Source: Deltaproteobacteria bacterium
GTDB lineage: Bacteria > Myxococcota_A > Polyangia > Polyangiales > Ga0077539
Length of the DNA: 64,000 nucleotides
Direction of reading: 5' to 3'
Assembly (NCBI GenBank): GCA_016704445.1
Contig: JADJAE010000050.1
Coordinates: forward strand, 1 to 64,000
The notes under the pieces were generated by a model. It saw nothing but the letters and a program-made list of their open reading frames with translations, had not been told where the DNA came from and searched no databases. Position 1 is the stretch's first letter. Each line of letters opens with the position of its first letter. The position numbers were made by a program, and so were the translations under genes. Positions 8,597-16,752 of this stretch are shown here, piece by piece.

Positions 8597-10040
8597 ATGC
8601 CGCGCCACTTCAACACCGCAGGACCTTGCCGGGTCGACCTCCACTACATGTTGCCGCCCGAGCGGCGGGTGCCCGAGGTGCGCGCGCTCGTCGACACGCA
8701 GGCGTACTTCGCCCTTCACGCGCCGAGGCAGGTGGGCAAGACCACCGCGCTGACCGCGCTCGCCGGTGGCGCCGACGCGGGCCTCTCCGCCGGCGCTGCG
8801 ACCGCCAGCGTGGCCCGAGGCCGCTCCCGGGAGCCGGATCCAGGCCGCGCTGACCGCGTGGACGGCGGCGTGTCCGCGCCCGCTCGTGGTCTTCATCGAC
8901 GAGATCGACGCGTTGCGCGACCAGGCGCTGCTCTCGGTGCTCCGGCAGATGCGCGCGGGCCACAACTACCGCCCGACGGCCTTCCCGTGGTCGCTCGCGC
9001 TCGTGGGGCTGCGCGACGTGCGCGACTACAAGGTTGCCGCCGGGGGCACCGACCGGCTCAACACGGCCTCGCCCTTCAACATCAAGGTCGAGTCGCTCAC
9101 GATGCGCGGCTTCACCGCCGACGAGGTCGCGGAGCTGTACGCGCAGCACACCGCCGACACCGGGCAGCGCTTCGAGCCCGACGCGGTGGCGAGAGCCTTC
9201 GAGCTCACCCGGGGCCAGCCCTGGCTCGTCAACGCGCTCGCGTATGTGATCACCACGAAGCTCGTCACCGACCGGGCGTGCGCCGTCACCGCGGCCGACG
9301 TCGAGCGGGCGCGCGACGCGCTCATCGAGCGCCAGGACACGCACCTCGACAGCCTCGCCGAGCGGCTCCGCGACCCGCGCGTGCGCGCCGTGGTCGAGCC
9401 GATGATCCAGGGCGCCGCCCTCGCGTCGCTCGCGCCGGATGACCTGCGCTTCGTGACCGACCTCGGCCTCGTGCGGCGCGACGACGACGGCGCCGTCGAG
9501 GTCGCCAACCCGATCTACCGCGAGATCATCGTGCGATCGCTCACCGACGCGATGCGCGCGTCGATCCCGAAGCTCGCGCCGACGTGGCTGCGCGCCGACG
9601 GCACCGTCGACTGGCAGCGGCTGCGCGAGGCCTTCGTGGCGTTCTGGCTACAGCACGGCGAGGCGCTGCGCGGGGCGTCGGCCTACCCCGAGGCGGCGCC
9701 GCACCTCGTGCTGATGGCCTTCCTGCATCGGGTGGTGAACGGCGGAGGGCGCGTCGAGCGTGAGCTCGCGCTGGGGTCGGGGCGCCTCGACCTGGGGGTC
9801 GAGGTGCAGGGAGAGCGCCTCGGGGTCGAGGTGAAGACATGGCGCGACGCCGACAAGTCGCGCGACCCGACCGTCGCGGGCCTCGGCCAGCTGGAGGAGT
9901 ACCTCGCGCGCTTCGGCACCTCGCGCGGCTGGCTGGTGCTCTTCGATCAGCGGAGCGGGCAGCCCGACCTGCCCGAGCGCCTGCGCGTCGAGGCGCGAGT
10001 GACGGCGAGCGGACGGGAGATCACGGTGATCCGGCTGTAG
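8597..10040 (+). pseudogene. AAA-like ATPase with C-terminal PD-(D/E)XK-like domain, internally deleted and frameshifted
   Basis: ATG 8597 reads 'NTAGPCRVDLHYMLPPERRV' and a Walker A 'APRQVGKTTALTALA' (nt 8719-8763) in one frame. From about 8766 the protein continues in another frame with 'ALRPPAWPEAAPGSRIQAAL', Walker B 'LVVFIDEIDALRD' (8884-8922), a sensor-like 'ALVGLRDVRDYK' and a long helical region. The C-terminus reads 'LDLGVEVQGERLGVEVKTW' (about 9787-9843), resembling a nuclease-type fold of unknown activity. Only about 50 codons separate Walker A from Walker B, and the frame changes between them, so a block including part of the ATPase core appears lost. The gene is widespread in many copies in some myxobacteria and cyanobacteria (family knowledge). 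As written it is non-functional. Confidence 0.7.
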
Positions 10041-10052
10041 GAGTGGAGGGCG

Positions 10053-10613
10053 TCACGCAGGCGGGGCGATGGCGGCGTCGATGAGCGGTGCGTAGGTGCG
10101 CCAGGCTCGGGCGAGTTCCGTCATCAACGAGTCTCGATATGCGTCGAATGACTCGGGAACCTCCGGTCCAGGCAGCACATATCCGATGGCCAGCCACAAC
10201 GTCGTCATCTTGTGGTTCAACGCCTGCCGGGCTGTCTTCACAGCCTCCGAAGCGCGAAGCTGGGCTCCCAGCGCTTCAGCGCTGCGGCAATACACTCCGA
10301 CGTACGGAGGCTCCCCCGATCCGAGGGTCACATAGCCGCGGTGCCACTGAAGAGCGACGCAGGCGATGGGTTCGCCCGACACGTGGAGAGGCCACGACGG
10401 TCGAACGAGCTGGAATGTGGGCCATTCATTGTCGGGATCGAGGCGCGGATTCGGCTGGGCTCGCAGCCCCGCCGCCAGCTCGGTCACTGTGGGATGGAGG
10501 CCAGTGAGCCATCCATCGACCGCCGCTGTTGCTTGCTTCCGCAGCGCCGCCCACTCCTCGATGCGCTCCCGGTTGCGGAGGTAGAAGCGGACACGTTCAT
10601 CGTTGATGCTCAT
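10053..10613 (-). CDS. Hypothetical partner of PD-(D/E)XK nuclease
   Basis: This 186-residue soluble protein starts at ATG 10613 ('MSINDERVRFYLRNRERIEE'). A helical N-terminus contains 'EEWAALRKQATAAVDGWL', a central part is rich in aromatic residues ('LQWHRGYVTLGSG'), and the C-terminus is helical. It overlaps the upstream nuclease gene by 1 nt (TGATG), so the two are co-translated. Local G+C is near 60%, clearly below the neighbours, which suggests recent acquisition. I recognise no named family. The pairing could be an effector/regulator or toxin/immunity pair, but this is inference. Confidence 0.7.
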   Translation of the reverse strand: MSINDERVRFYLRNRERIEEWAALRKQATAAVDGWLTGLHPTVTELAAGLRAQPNPRLDPDNEWPTFQLVRPSWPLHVSGEPIACVALQWHRGYVTLGSGEPPYVGVYCRSAEALGAQLRASEAVKTARQALNHKMTTLWLAIGYVLPGPEVPESFDAYRDSLMTELARAWRTYAPLIDAAIAPPA

Positions 10614-11356
10614 CAGAATTCCCTCTTGAGCGTTCGGCGGTAGCTCTCGGCCACCTGTCGGCCTTCCGCGGTGACACCAGCTGGGCCGACTCCCGCGGCG
10701 GTTTCAAGCGATCGGTCGAGCGCCAGGAGAACCTGACGGTAGCTCAACGCGCGAAACGCCCCCGCGGCGGACCCGGTCGCGCTGATGGGTGTACGGCCGT
10801 CGGGAGTGAGGAACACGAATCGAGCCCCAGGCTCCGATCGGTACGCTTTGAAATACGCGTCGCATTGGCCCAAGCACTCCGTCGCCTCGACCTTGTTCTC
10901 GATGACCAGCGTGAGTTCGGAGCCGGCGCGGATCACGATGTCGACCCGGCACTCTCCTCGCTGCTCTTCGCAGCGCGTTCGGGCCTTGGGAAGAGCGAGA
11001 AGGAGAGCCGCAGGGAGCCCCTCCGGGTACGCCTCGGCGAGGAATTCCCGGAGCATGGTCGGGCCGAGCCCGTGGCGACCGCAGGGGTCGAGCAGCCACG
11101 CGATCATCGCGGAGTGCGGCAGCTCGTCTCGTTGGATGCCGAGTACGCCGAAGGTGTCGTCGGGCCCGTGAAACCAATGCCCGCGTGAGCGCAGCGCATC
11201 CTCCTCGGCCGCGATGCGATCGAAGCACAGGGCCCACTCCGAAAGGTCCACCGATGCGCGGTCTGTGATGACGCGCCACTCTGACAGCAGCCGCTCGAGG
11301 TCTTCCTGGTCGGGAGTCCGAGGGCGTGTCGCAGTCTCTCTCCCAGAAGCGATCAT
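10613..11356 (-). CDS. PD-(D/E)XK nuclease superfamily protein (PDDEXK_4-like)
   Basis: This 247-residue protein starts at ATG 11356. It has the PDDEXK_4 layout: a helical lead with 'ELPHSAMIAWLLDPCGRHGL', then the nuclease core 'CRVDIVIRAG' (the Asp) and 'LTLVIENKVEATE' (the Glu-x-Lys) near residues 137-160, followed by 'GQCDAYFKAY'. The key Asp and Glu/Lys residues are all present, so a metal-dependent nuclease is plausible. It is first of a two-gene operon with the gene at 10053-10613. Such nucleases often occur in defence or abortive-infection loci, but that role is inferred from family and context only. Confidence 0.8.
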   Translation of the reverse strand: MIASGRETATRPRTPDQEDLERLLSEWRVITDRASVDLSEWALCFDRIAAEEDALRSRGHWFHGPDDTFGVLGIQRDELPHSAMIAWLLDPCGRHGLGPTMLREFLAEAYPEGLPAALLLALPKARTRCEEQRGECRVDIVIRAGSELTLVIENKVEATECLGQCDAYFKAYRSEPGARFVFLTPDGRTPISATGSAAGAFRALSYRQVLLALDRSLETAAGVGPAGVTAEGRQVAESYRRTLKREF

Positions 11357-11417
11357 CCGAATTCCGCTATCACGTCCGCAAGACGCACCACAATCGCTGG
11401 CGCCGCAAACACCCCGC

Positions 11418-12912
11418 TCACCCCCCGACCATCCACGCTCCCAGCGTCGCGTCCGTCGCCTCGCTCGCGGGCACCTCGCCCACGACCGCGCCCCGTCGCA
11501 GCACCATCACCCGGTCGCTGAGCGCTCGCAGCTCGTCGAGCTCCGACGACACCAGCACCACCGCCACGCCCTTCGCTCTCAGCCCCCGCAGCGCCCCGCG
11601 GATCACCTCCGCCGCCCGCAGGTCGACCCCTCTCGTGGGCTGCGCCACCAGCAGCAGCCGCGTCGCCGTTCGCAGCTCTCTCGCCATCAGCACCTTCTGC
11701 TGGTTGCCCCCCGACAGCGAGGACAGCACCGCGTCCGGGTCCGTCGGCCGCACGTCGAAGCGCGCGATCGCCTCCCTCGCGACCTCCCTCGCCGCCGCCC
11801 CGTCGTAGCGGCCTCCCCAGGGTCGCCGTCGCCACCTCGCCCAGCGCGAGGTTCTCCGCCACCGTGAGCTCCGCGAAGAGCCCGTGGCCCTCGCGGTCCT
11901 CCGGGACGAAGCCGACGCCACGGGCGCGCCGCCCGGCCACCGTCTCTTTCGTCACGTCCTCGCTGCCCAGGGTGATCGTCCCCGCCTCGCAAGCGCGCAT
12001 CCCCGAGAGCATCTCCAGCAGCGCCCGCTGCCCGTTGCCCTCGACCCCAGCCACCCCCAGCACCTCGCCCGCCCTCAGCGTCAGCGTGAACGGACCCGCT
12101 CCTCCGCCTCGCACGCCGCGCACCGACAGCGCCTCGCCCGCCGCTCCCTCCGCCGCCTCGCCAGCTTTACCCGACACGGTATGCTGCGCGTCGCCCACCA
12201 CCGCCGCGACCACAGCCTCGTGGCTCGTCGCCGCGACCTCCGTGGTGAGCGCCACCTTGCCCCGGCGCAGCACGGTGATCTCGTCCGCCACCGCGAACAC
12301 CTCGTCGAGCTTGTGCGTCACCAGCAGCACCGCCGCGCCCTGCGCCGCCATCGCGCGGATCGCCGCCAGCAGCTCCGTCACCTCCGCGGGAGAGAGCACC
12401 GCCGTCGGCTCGTCGAGCAGCACCACCGTCGCCCCGCGGTGCAGCACCTTCAGGATCTCCACCCGCTGCCGCTCGCCCACGCCCAGCGAGGCCACCGTGG
12501 CCGAAGGGTCCACGGGCATCCCCCGCGCCTCGGCCAGCGAGCGCACCCGGGCGTCCATCGCGTCGCGGTCGAGCAGCCACCCGAAGGGACCGCGCCGTGG
12601 CTCGGCGCCCAGCACGACGTTCTCGGCGACGGTGAGCGCCTCGGCCAGCATGAAGTGCTGGTGCACCACGCCGATGCCAGCGCCCAGCGCGGCGCGCACG
12701 TCCCCGGGAGGGAGCTCGGACTCGTCGACGGTGACGCTCCCGGCGTCGGCGGCGACCAGCCCGCAGAGGCAGCGGATGAGGGTGCTCTTGCCCGCGCCGT
12801 TCTCGCCGACGAGGGCGTGCACCCGGCCGGGGGTGAGGGTGAGCGAGGCGTCGTCCAGCGAGACGCAGTCGCCGTAGGCCTTGCGCAGCCCTCGCGCCCT
12901 CAGCGAAGGCAT
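11418..12912 (-). CDS. Double ABC transporter ATPase (BmpA/nucleoside-type), frameshifted near 11815
   Basis: The gene starts at ATG 12912, overlapping the parvulin gene by 1 nt. It is a tandem ATPase like MglA/RbsA and the ATPases of BMP-type nucleoside uptake systems. Domain 1 has Walker A 'VGENGAGKST', 'GVVHQHFMLAEALTVAEN' (the His-Phe-Met-Leu motif typical of the BMP group), signature 'LGVGERQRVEI' and Walker B 'VVLLDEPTA'. Domain 2 has the degenerate 'GVEGNGQRALLE', 'FVPEDREGHGLF' and, after the frame change, 'LSGGNQQKV' and 'LLVAQPTRGVD'. The break lies at a C4 run (11815-11818); upstream coding otherwise runs on to 11353. No permease or binding-protein gene lies nearby, which is unusual for this class. 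Confidence 0.8.
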
Positions 12913-13928
12913 CAGTGCGGGTCGGCGTGCGGGCGGGCGTGCGGGTCGAAGGGCGGCAGGTTGCCCAGCTCGCCGGGCGGGAGGTGGATCAGGTCGAGGC
13001 GGTCTTCGTGCACCTCCGGGTGCAGCCGGTCGCGCGCCTCCTGGAGCAGCGCCGCGGTGCGCTGGGTGCGACGGTCGCGCACCAGGAAGCCCCGGATGGT
13101 CGCCACCACGCCGGGGTCGGTGACCTCGCGGCGGAGCGCGGGGCGCGTCCCGGTGAGCACCCCCACGCCGAAGCGGTTGTTGGCCAGCGCCACGGGCTGC
13201 GCGGTGACGTCCATCTCCCGGCCGAGGGTGAACACCGCCGCGGCCAGCGCCGGGTCGACGGGCTGCCCATCGCCCGTGGGCGCGCCGCTGCGCTGGAAGT
13301 AGAACACGTCCCCGTCGCGGGCCTTGGAGGGCTCGTCGACCGAGTGCTGCCGCACCAGCTCTCTCACCCGCCGCAGGTCGCCCCGCGCCGCGCGCACGTC
13401 GGCGATGGCCCTCGCGGCGGTCTCCCGGTCGGCGGTGATGATCACCGTCGCGCGGCGGTACTCGGGCTGCTGGTAGTCCGCGAGGTGCGCCTGGTAGTAG
13501 GCGGTCACCTCGCTCGCGGAGATGGACTCCGGCGTGACCGACTCGAGCACCGCGCGCTGCTCCAGCCGCTGCGACAGGATGCGACGCACCGACGCCGACA
13601 CCTCGGGGTTGCGGTCGAGCCCCTGGCGCCTCGCCTCGGCGGCCAGCAGGAAGGTCGTCACCAGGTTCTCGAGGTACGCGCGACGCTCCGCGGGGGCGAG
13701 GTAGCGCTGGCGCACGGGCCCGGGGGCCTCGTTGAGCATGTCCTCGAACTCGCCCACGGTGATCGCCTGGTCGCCCACGCGGGCCACCACCTGCGCCCGC
13801 CGCGCGGCCTCCGCGGGCGTCACCCCGGCGTCCGCCGAGGGCGGAGGAGCGGGCTGCGCCCCCGCGAGCCCAGGCGAGAGCAGGCCGACGAAGAACAGCG
13901 GGAGCAGGCGCGCAACAGGGCTTCGCAT
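12912..13928 (-). CDS. Secreted PpiC-type (parvulin) peptidyl-prolyl isomerase, SurA/PrsA-like
   Basis: This 338-residue protein starts at ATG 13928 with a signal peptide ending near 'SPGLAGAQP'. A SurA-N-like helical region starts at 'VVARVGDQAITVGEFEDMLN' (residues ~45-65). A parvulin-type domain follows around 'YRRATVIITADRETAARAI' and 'RQHSVDEPSKARDGDVFYF'. A helical C-terminus ends in a His/Pro/Asp tail. It should assist folding of exported or outer-membrane proteins in the periplasm. It is the first gene of a pair with the ABC ATPase (TGATG overlap) and is divergent from the zinc-ribbon pseudokinase gene, 78 bp away. Confidence 0.85.
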   Translation of the reverse strand: MRSPVARLLPLFFVGLLSPGLAGAQPAPPPSADAGVTPAEAARRAQVVARVGDQAITVGEFEDMLNEAPGPVRQRYLAPAERRAYLENLVTTFLLAAEARRQGLDRNPEVSASVRRILSQRLEQRAVLESVTPESISASEVTAYYQAHLADYQQPEYRRATVIITADRETAARAIADVRAARGDLRRVRELVRQHSVDEPSKARDGDVFYFQRSGAPTGDGQPVDPALAAAVFTLGREMDVTAQPVALANNRFGVGVLTGTRPALRREVTDPGVVATIRGFLVRDRRTQRTAALLQEARDRLHPEVHEDRLDLIHLPPGELGNLPPFDPHARPHADPH

Positions 13929-14006
13929 CGGTGGAGACGTCGGGTCGCATGGCCCCGCCCGGGACGTCAAGCGCCGCGCGTACGTGGTAGCGTGCGCCCA
14001 GCGCCG

Positions 14007-15047
14007 ATGCGATGCCCCCAGTGCCAGAGCCGCGTGACGCCCTCGATGCGCCGCTGCCTGCGGTGCGGCGCGGTGCTCCCCAAGGAGCTGGCGCAGACCA
14101 TCGAGACGCTCGCCCGCCCGGCGGCGCCGTACGCCTCGGGCGACCGCGTGGTGGGGCGCTACCGCATCCTCGAGTCGCACGGGTCGGGGCCGCTGGGGAC
14201 GACGTATCGGGCGCACGATCCGACCGGGCGCACCATGGCGGTGAAGGTGCTTCCCGCGGCGCTCTTCCCGGGAGACACCGAGCGGCGGGAGTTCATCGAG
14301 CGCTACGGGGCGCTCTGCGGAAGGACGCTCCCCGGCGCGGCGCTCCCGACGGAGGTGGGCGTCGACAACGAGGTGGTCTTCGTGGCCTCGACCTGGGTGT
14401 ACGGCGCGTCGCTGCGCTCGATCGTGCGGGCCTACCGCGCGGCCGACCGGCGGCTGGAGCGCGACCAGGTGCTGGGCGTGCTGCGCGGCGCCTACGAGGG
14501 CCTGAAGGCACTGCACGCCATGACCACCCACGGGGCGGTCTACCCCGAGAACGTCTCGATCACCTCCGACGCCGTGGTGCTGCTCGACCCGGGGCTCGCC
14601 GCCTCGCTGCCGCCACGGCGCTACGTCGAGCGCGTCGAGCGCGCGCCGGAGATCTGGCCCTACATTGCCCCGGAGCTTCGCGTGGGCAAGCGCGCCAACC
14701 CGGGAGCCGACCTCTTCGCCCTCGGGGCCCTCGCCTCGGAGCTGCTCACCGGCGACCCCGCCCGCTCCGCGTCGCCAGACTTCACCGCACCCGACCTCGG
14801 CACCGCCCTCGAAGCGGCGATGCGCGCCGCCGTCTCGAGCCAGGCGTCGCGGCGGGTGTCCGCCGTGCCCGACCTGCTCTCCGGGCTGGCTCAGATCGCG
14901 GGCGAGGCCTCGCTGCCTCCCTACGCGCCGCTGCCTTCGCCCTCGGAGATGGTCGACGCGCGCACCCGCCGGGTGGTGCTGCGGGTCCCCGGGACGGGTC
15001 GTCCGTCGGCGCCGCGGTCGCCCGGGCGCCAGCGCAAGGTCGGTTGA
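14007..15047 (+). CDS. Zinc-ribbon pseudokinase
   Basis: This 346-residue protein starts at ATG 14007. The N-terminus is a zinc ribbon with two CxxC pairs ('CPQCQSRVTPSMRRCLRCG'). A kinase-like domain begins at 'VVGRYRILESHGSGPLGTTY'. The beta-3 Lys is kept ('MAVKVLP') and a DFG-like Asp remains ('VLLDPGLA'). However, the catalytic loop reads 'THGAVYPENVSI', so the HRD Asp is missing and phosphotransfer is doubtful. No membrane helix is seen, so it is cytoplasmic. The zinc-ribbon gene at 15085 follows 37 nt downstream on the same strand, and the two may work together. Confidence 0.8.
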   Translation: MRCPQCQSRVTPSMRRCLRCGAVLPKELAQTIETLARPAAPYASGDRVVGRYRILESHGSGPLGTTYRAHDPTGRTMAVKVLPAALFPGDTERREFIERYGALCGRTLPGAALPTEVGVDNEVVFVASTWVYGASLRSIVRAYRAADRRLERDQVLGVLRGAYEGLKALHAMTTHGAVYPENVSITSDAVVLLDPGLAASLPPRRYVERVERAPEIWPYIAPELRVGKRANPGADLFALGALASELLTGDPARSASPDFTAPDLGTALEAAMRAAVSSQASRRVSAVPDLLSGLAQIAGEASLPPYAPLPSPSEMVDARTRRVVLRVPGTGRPSAPRSPGRQRKVG

Positions 15048-15084
15048 GCGTTCGGCGCGCGGAGTCTGCTAGTGTCGGGAGTGC

Positions 15085-16752
15085 GTGTCCGAGAGTGCAC
15101 CTGAGGTTGGTTTGAGCGTCGCCAGCGCGTGTCCGCATTGCCAGAAGCCGTTGCCCGATGGGTACATCGGAAGGGCCTGCCCCCACTGCGGCGGGGTGAT
15201 CGCGGGCAAGCGAAAGCGCTCGCTGTCGGGCTTCTCCTTCCAGGCGATGCAGCCGGGGTTGACCGTCTCCTCGCGGCCGCCCCACCCGTCCCGCTCCAGC
15301 GTCCCGCCGCGCGAGGCCGCCGAAGACCGATGGGACCTCCCTGATCAGGGCTCCGAGCCGCCGCCAGAGCGGGGCCCGGTGCCTTCCGCGTCCCCCACGG
15401 GCTTTCCCGCGGTGCCAGGCCCCATGAGCGCCCGGGGAATCCGCTCGACCATGGCCCTGGGGACACAGTCCCCCCGTGAAGCCGCTGCGCCCGCGCCTGC
15501 GCCCGTCGCTGCGCCCGTGCGCTCTCCCGGCGTCGACCCGTTGCGCTCGACCGCCCTCCTCGACCCCTTCGCCTGGAACCTCGACCACGCCGCCCCCCCG
15601 GAGGCCCCACCCCAGCGGAGCAGCGTCCTCGACATCCGCACCCTGAAGCAGACCTCCCTCGGGGTCGGCGCCCGACCCTCTCCCTTGCCCCAGGCCCCCG
15701 AGGTCCCCGCCAGGTCGTCGTCCGCCGCGGCGACCATCCGCTCCACGGCGCTCGGCATCGCCCCGATGCCCGCGGTCCCGTCGCCGCCGTCTCCCTTCGC
15801 GGTGCCCGACGACCTTCCCGAGGCCGACGCGTTCCCGTTGATCCGCAGCACCCAGCCCTCGGGCACCCCGGTGACGACCAGGCCTCCGCCCTCCTTCGAT
15901 CCGGTCGCCGCGATGCAGGACGGGATCGACATCCCTTCCGCCCCGGCCCCGGCCCCGACCTTCGAGCTCGACGAGCACTCCGCCGACCTCGAGGAGAGCG
16001 ACCCTCGTCCCTCCCTCCTCCCTGCCTACACGCCGCTGCGCGCGCCACCCTCGCGGGCCCCCAGGCCGGTCACCCCGGTCGGGTGGGGGTGGTCCCTCGG
16101 AGGCGCGGCGCTGGTGCTGTCCGCCGTGATCGCGCTGCGCTCGGCCCCGCTGGCGGTCGCCCTCCGCGCGGCCGCCGGGGCGGCGTCGCTGCTCATGCTG
16201 GCGCGCTTCGGCGGCCTCGCGATGCGGGCGCTGCTCCTCCTGCTGGTCGCTCTCCCCGCGCTGGCCCTGGAGACGCTCTCCGTCCCCTCGCTCTCCCGCG
16301 CTGGCGCCGCGGTGCTCACCAGCGCGCTGGTGCTGCTGCCCGCCGGCGCGTGGATCTCCGGCGACCGCGCCCTCGTGCGTCGCGCCCTCCTGCTCGCTGG
16401 CGTCGTGCTCACGGTGGCCGCGATGTTGATGCCGGGCGGGGTCGCTCGCCCGTGGTCCTTCGGCGCGATGCCGGCGCTGGTGCTGGCGCTGGTGGCGATG
16501 GCGACCCCGGCGCGGCAGGTCTCGGCGGCCCTCACCGCGGCGCTGATGGCGTGGGCCGCGGCCTGCGCTGCGAGCGCTGGCGGCCCGATGCTTCCCGCGG
16601 TCGCGACGGGTCTGGCGACCGCCGCGCTGGTGCTGCTGTGCGGCCGGGCGCTGGCCGCGGTGGTGGAGAGCGACTTGAGGTACTACGCGCCTGCGTCGAG
16701 GGTCACGCCCGCCAGGAAGGCCCTGCGCGCGTCCATCTCGTCGTCCGCGTAG
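15085..16752 (+). CDS. Zinc-ribbon, Pro-rich linker, multi-spanning membrane protein
   Basis: This 555-residue protein starts at GTG 15085. A zinc ribbon made of two CxxC pairs ('CPHCQKPLPDGYIGRACPHC') sits near residue 15. About 300 residues of Pro/Ala/Ser-rich, low-complexity linker follow, containing recurring 'IRSTAL/MALG'-like motifs ('RGIRSTMALG', 'TIRSTALGI'). The C-terminal ~220 residues form about seven hydrophobic helices. I know of no named family. The N-terminal ribbon probably faces the cytoplasm. The end overlaps the convergent Hsp70-like gene by 70 bp. Confidence 0.75.
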   Translation: MSESAPEVGLSVASACPHCQKPLPDGYIGRACPHCGGVIAGKRKRSLSGFSFQAMQPGLTVSSRPPHPSRSSVPPREAAEDRWDLPDQGSEPPPERGPVPSASPTGFPAVPGPMSARGIRSTMALGTQSPREAAAPAPAPVAAPVRSPGVDPLRSTALLDPFAWNLDHAAPPEAPPQRSSVLDIRTLKQTSLGVGARPSPLPQAPEVPARSSSAAATIRSTALGIAPMPAVPSPPSPFAVPDDLPEADAFPLIRSTQPSGTPVTTRPPPSFDPVAAMQDGIDIPSAPAPAPTFELDEHSADLEESDPRPSLLPAYTPLRAPPSRAPRPVTPVGWGWSLGGAALVLSAVIALRSAPLAVALRAAAGAASLLMLARFGGLAMRALLLLLVALPALALETLSVPSLSRAGAAVLTSALVLLPAGAWISGDRALVRRALLLAGVVLTVAAMLMPGGVARPWSFGAMPALVLALVAMATPARQVSAALTAALMAWAAACAASAGGPMLPAVATGLATAALVLLCGRALAAVVESDLRYYAPASRVTPARKALRASISSSA

